NCBI GenBank assembly: GCA_021813195.1
Contig: JAKALI010000304.1
Coordinates: 1 to 5,702 of the forward strand
From: Pseudomonadota bacterium
GTDB lineage: Bacteria > Pseudomonadota > Alphaproteobacteria > Rhizobiales > Hyphomicrobiaceae
Length of the DNA stretch: 5,702 nt
Direction: 5' to 3'
The position numbers were made by a program, and so were the translations under genes. Positions 4,754-5,702 of this stretch are shown here, piece after piece (within the stretch, counting starts at the first letter, position 1; each line of letters begins with the position of its first letter). Under the pieces are notes generated by a model that did no database searches, was not told where the DNA came from, and saw only the letters and a program-made list of their open reading frames with translations.

Positions 4754-5702
4754 CCACCGCACGTTTCCTGCAAATTCATACGCTTCACTCCTATTCCGCT
4801 GCTCTCCTGAACCGCGACGACAGCGGGCTCGCCAAGCGCGTCAAGTATGGCGGTGCGATGCGCACGCGCGTCTCCAGCCAGTGCCTCAAGCGCCATTGGC
4901 GCAAGGCCGAGGAGGACCCGCACGCGTTGCTCAAGATCCCGGGCGCCGAGGATGCCTTCCGCTCACGCGAAATCGTAACGCTCAAGGTGATCGCGCCGCT
5001 GGCTGAGAGCTTCAAGCCCGCTACGATTGTCGTCCTGAACGACCTGTTCCAGACGCAGGTCTACGGCGACAAGGGAACCGAGAAGAAGAGCCGGCAAACA
5101 CTTATCCTGGGCGCGCCGGAGGTCCGTTGGCTCGCCGATCAGGCTCGCACGCTTGCGCCCCAGATCGAGAAGGCTCTCGGTGACTCGCCCGCCGCCGCAG
5201 AGCCGGATCCTGCGACCGACAAAGGCAAGAAGGGGAAGAAGGCGGCCAAGTCGCTTCCCGATGCGGTCGAGGCGATCACGAAACCATGGCAGGAGGGTTT
5301 CAAGAAGAACTTCGAGGCGCTGCGCGAGTCGACGGACATCAGCGCGGGCCTCGCCTCGGCCCTGTTCGGCCGCATGGTGACCTCCGATCCCGCCGCCAAC
5401 ATCGACGCGCCGATCCATGTCGCGCACGCCTTCACAGTGCACGAGGAGGAGACCGAGAGCGACTATTTCGTCGCTGTCGACGATTTGAAGCGCGACGAGG
5501 ACGATTCGGGAGCCGACACCATTCAGGAGACCGAGCTGACCTCGGGACTCTTCTACGGGTATGTCGTCGTCGACGTGCCGGGCCTCGTCTCGAACGTCAC
5601 CGGCTGTGAGCGCAAGGATTGGCTTGACGCTGGGATCGACCGCGCCATGGCCGCGGCGGTGGTGCACAATCTGATCTACCTAATCGCCGAGGTCTCGCCC
5701 GG
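4750..5702 (+). CDS. casC: Cas7e (Cse4/CasC) Cascade backbone subunit, 3'-truncated by window edge
   Basis: Cas7e is the RAMP-fold subunit of which six copies coat the crRNA; each thumb pushes one base in six out of the guide-target duplex. That geometry explains the mismatches at positions 6 and 12 of the guide found upstream. The 317 residues present match E. coli CasC nearly end to end: IHTLHSYSAALLNRDDSG (9-26), RVSSQCLKR (40-48), FGRMVTS (from 206), HVAHAFTVHEEE, FVAVDDL and TSGLFYGY. A low-complexity segment rich in Lys, Ala, Pro and Asp at residues 145-167, including KGKKGKKAAK, looks like an inserted loop. The frame is open at the last base; the final part of the protein is outside the window. 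Confidence 0.95.
   Translation, partial: MTTARFLQIHTLHSYSAALLNRDDSGLAKRVKYGGAMRTRVSSQCLKRHWRKAEEDPHALLKIPGAEDAFRSREIVTLKVIAPLAESFKPATIVVLNDLFQTQVYGDKGTEKKSRQTLILGAPEVRWLADQARTLAPQIEKALGDSPAAAEPDPATDKGKKGKKAAKSLPDAVEAITKPWQEGFKKNFEALRESTDISAGLASALFGRMVTSDPAANIDAPIHVAHAFTVHEEETESDYFVAVDDLKRDEDDSGADTIQETELTSGLFYGYVVVDVPGLVSNVTGCERKDWLDAGIDRAMAAAVVHNLIYLIAEVSP

Overview
The window is the front part of a type I-E (Cascade) CRISPR-Cas operon, all on the + strand, from a GC-rich bacterium. The best promoter candidate fits the alphaproteobacterial pattern (CTTGAC, 17 bp, CTATAT), so a proteobacterium, possibly an alphaproteobacterium, is my guess; nothing here fixes the taxon. The order is cas3 (5' end outside the window), a 294-bp gap, casA/cas8e, casB/cse2, then casC/cas7e (3' end outside the window). 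cas5e, cas6e, cas1, cas2 and the main CRISPR array would be expected further downstream.

The Cas3 part (1-2208) carries the end of the HD nuclease domain and a full set of SF2 helicase motifs, so it looks functional. cas8e (2503-4131) is interrupted by one in-frame TAG at codon 180, directly after the glycine loop expected to read the PAM; the same frame then continues undamaged for 362 codons. casB (4121-4753) and casC (4750 onward) are tightly coupled, with an 11-bp overlap and an ATGA overlap, each behind a GGAG seven bases from its ATG.

The most interesting part is the cas3-cas8e gap (2209-2502). It contains a two-unit, degenerate CRISPR-like element: two 29-nt pseudo-repeats whose hairpins (6-bp stem, 4-nt loop, with one covarying base pair) lie exactly 61 bp apart, the repeat+spacer period of type I-E. 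The first ends in ATAGACCG, one base from the E. coli crRNA 5' handle ATAAACCG. The 32-nt pseudo-spacer matches DNA about 200 bp upstream at positions 1-5, 7-11 and 13-14. The first mismatches fall exactly at 6 and 12, the positions flipped out of pairing in type I-E Cascade. The matched site has a 5' AAC where a PAM belongs and overlaps a candidate promoter reading toward the element and cas8e. This is the expected design of a CRISPR-like guide (CreR or CreA type) that directs Cascade to repress a promoter in its own operon. A short ORF between target and guide could be a CreT-like toxin, but support for that is weak. If the cas8e stop is real and not read through, this loop should be broken or derepressed.
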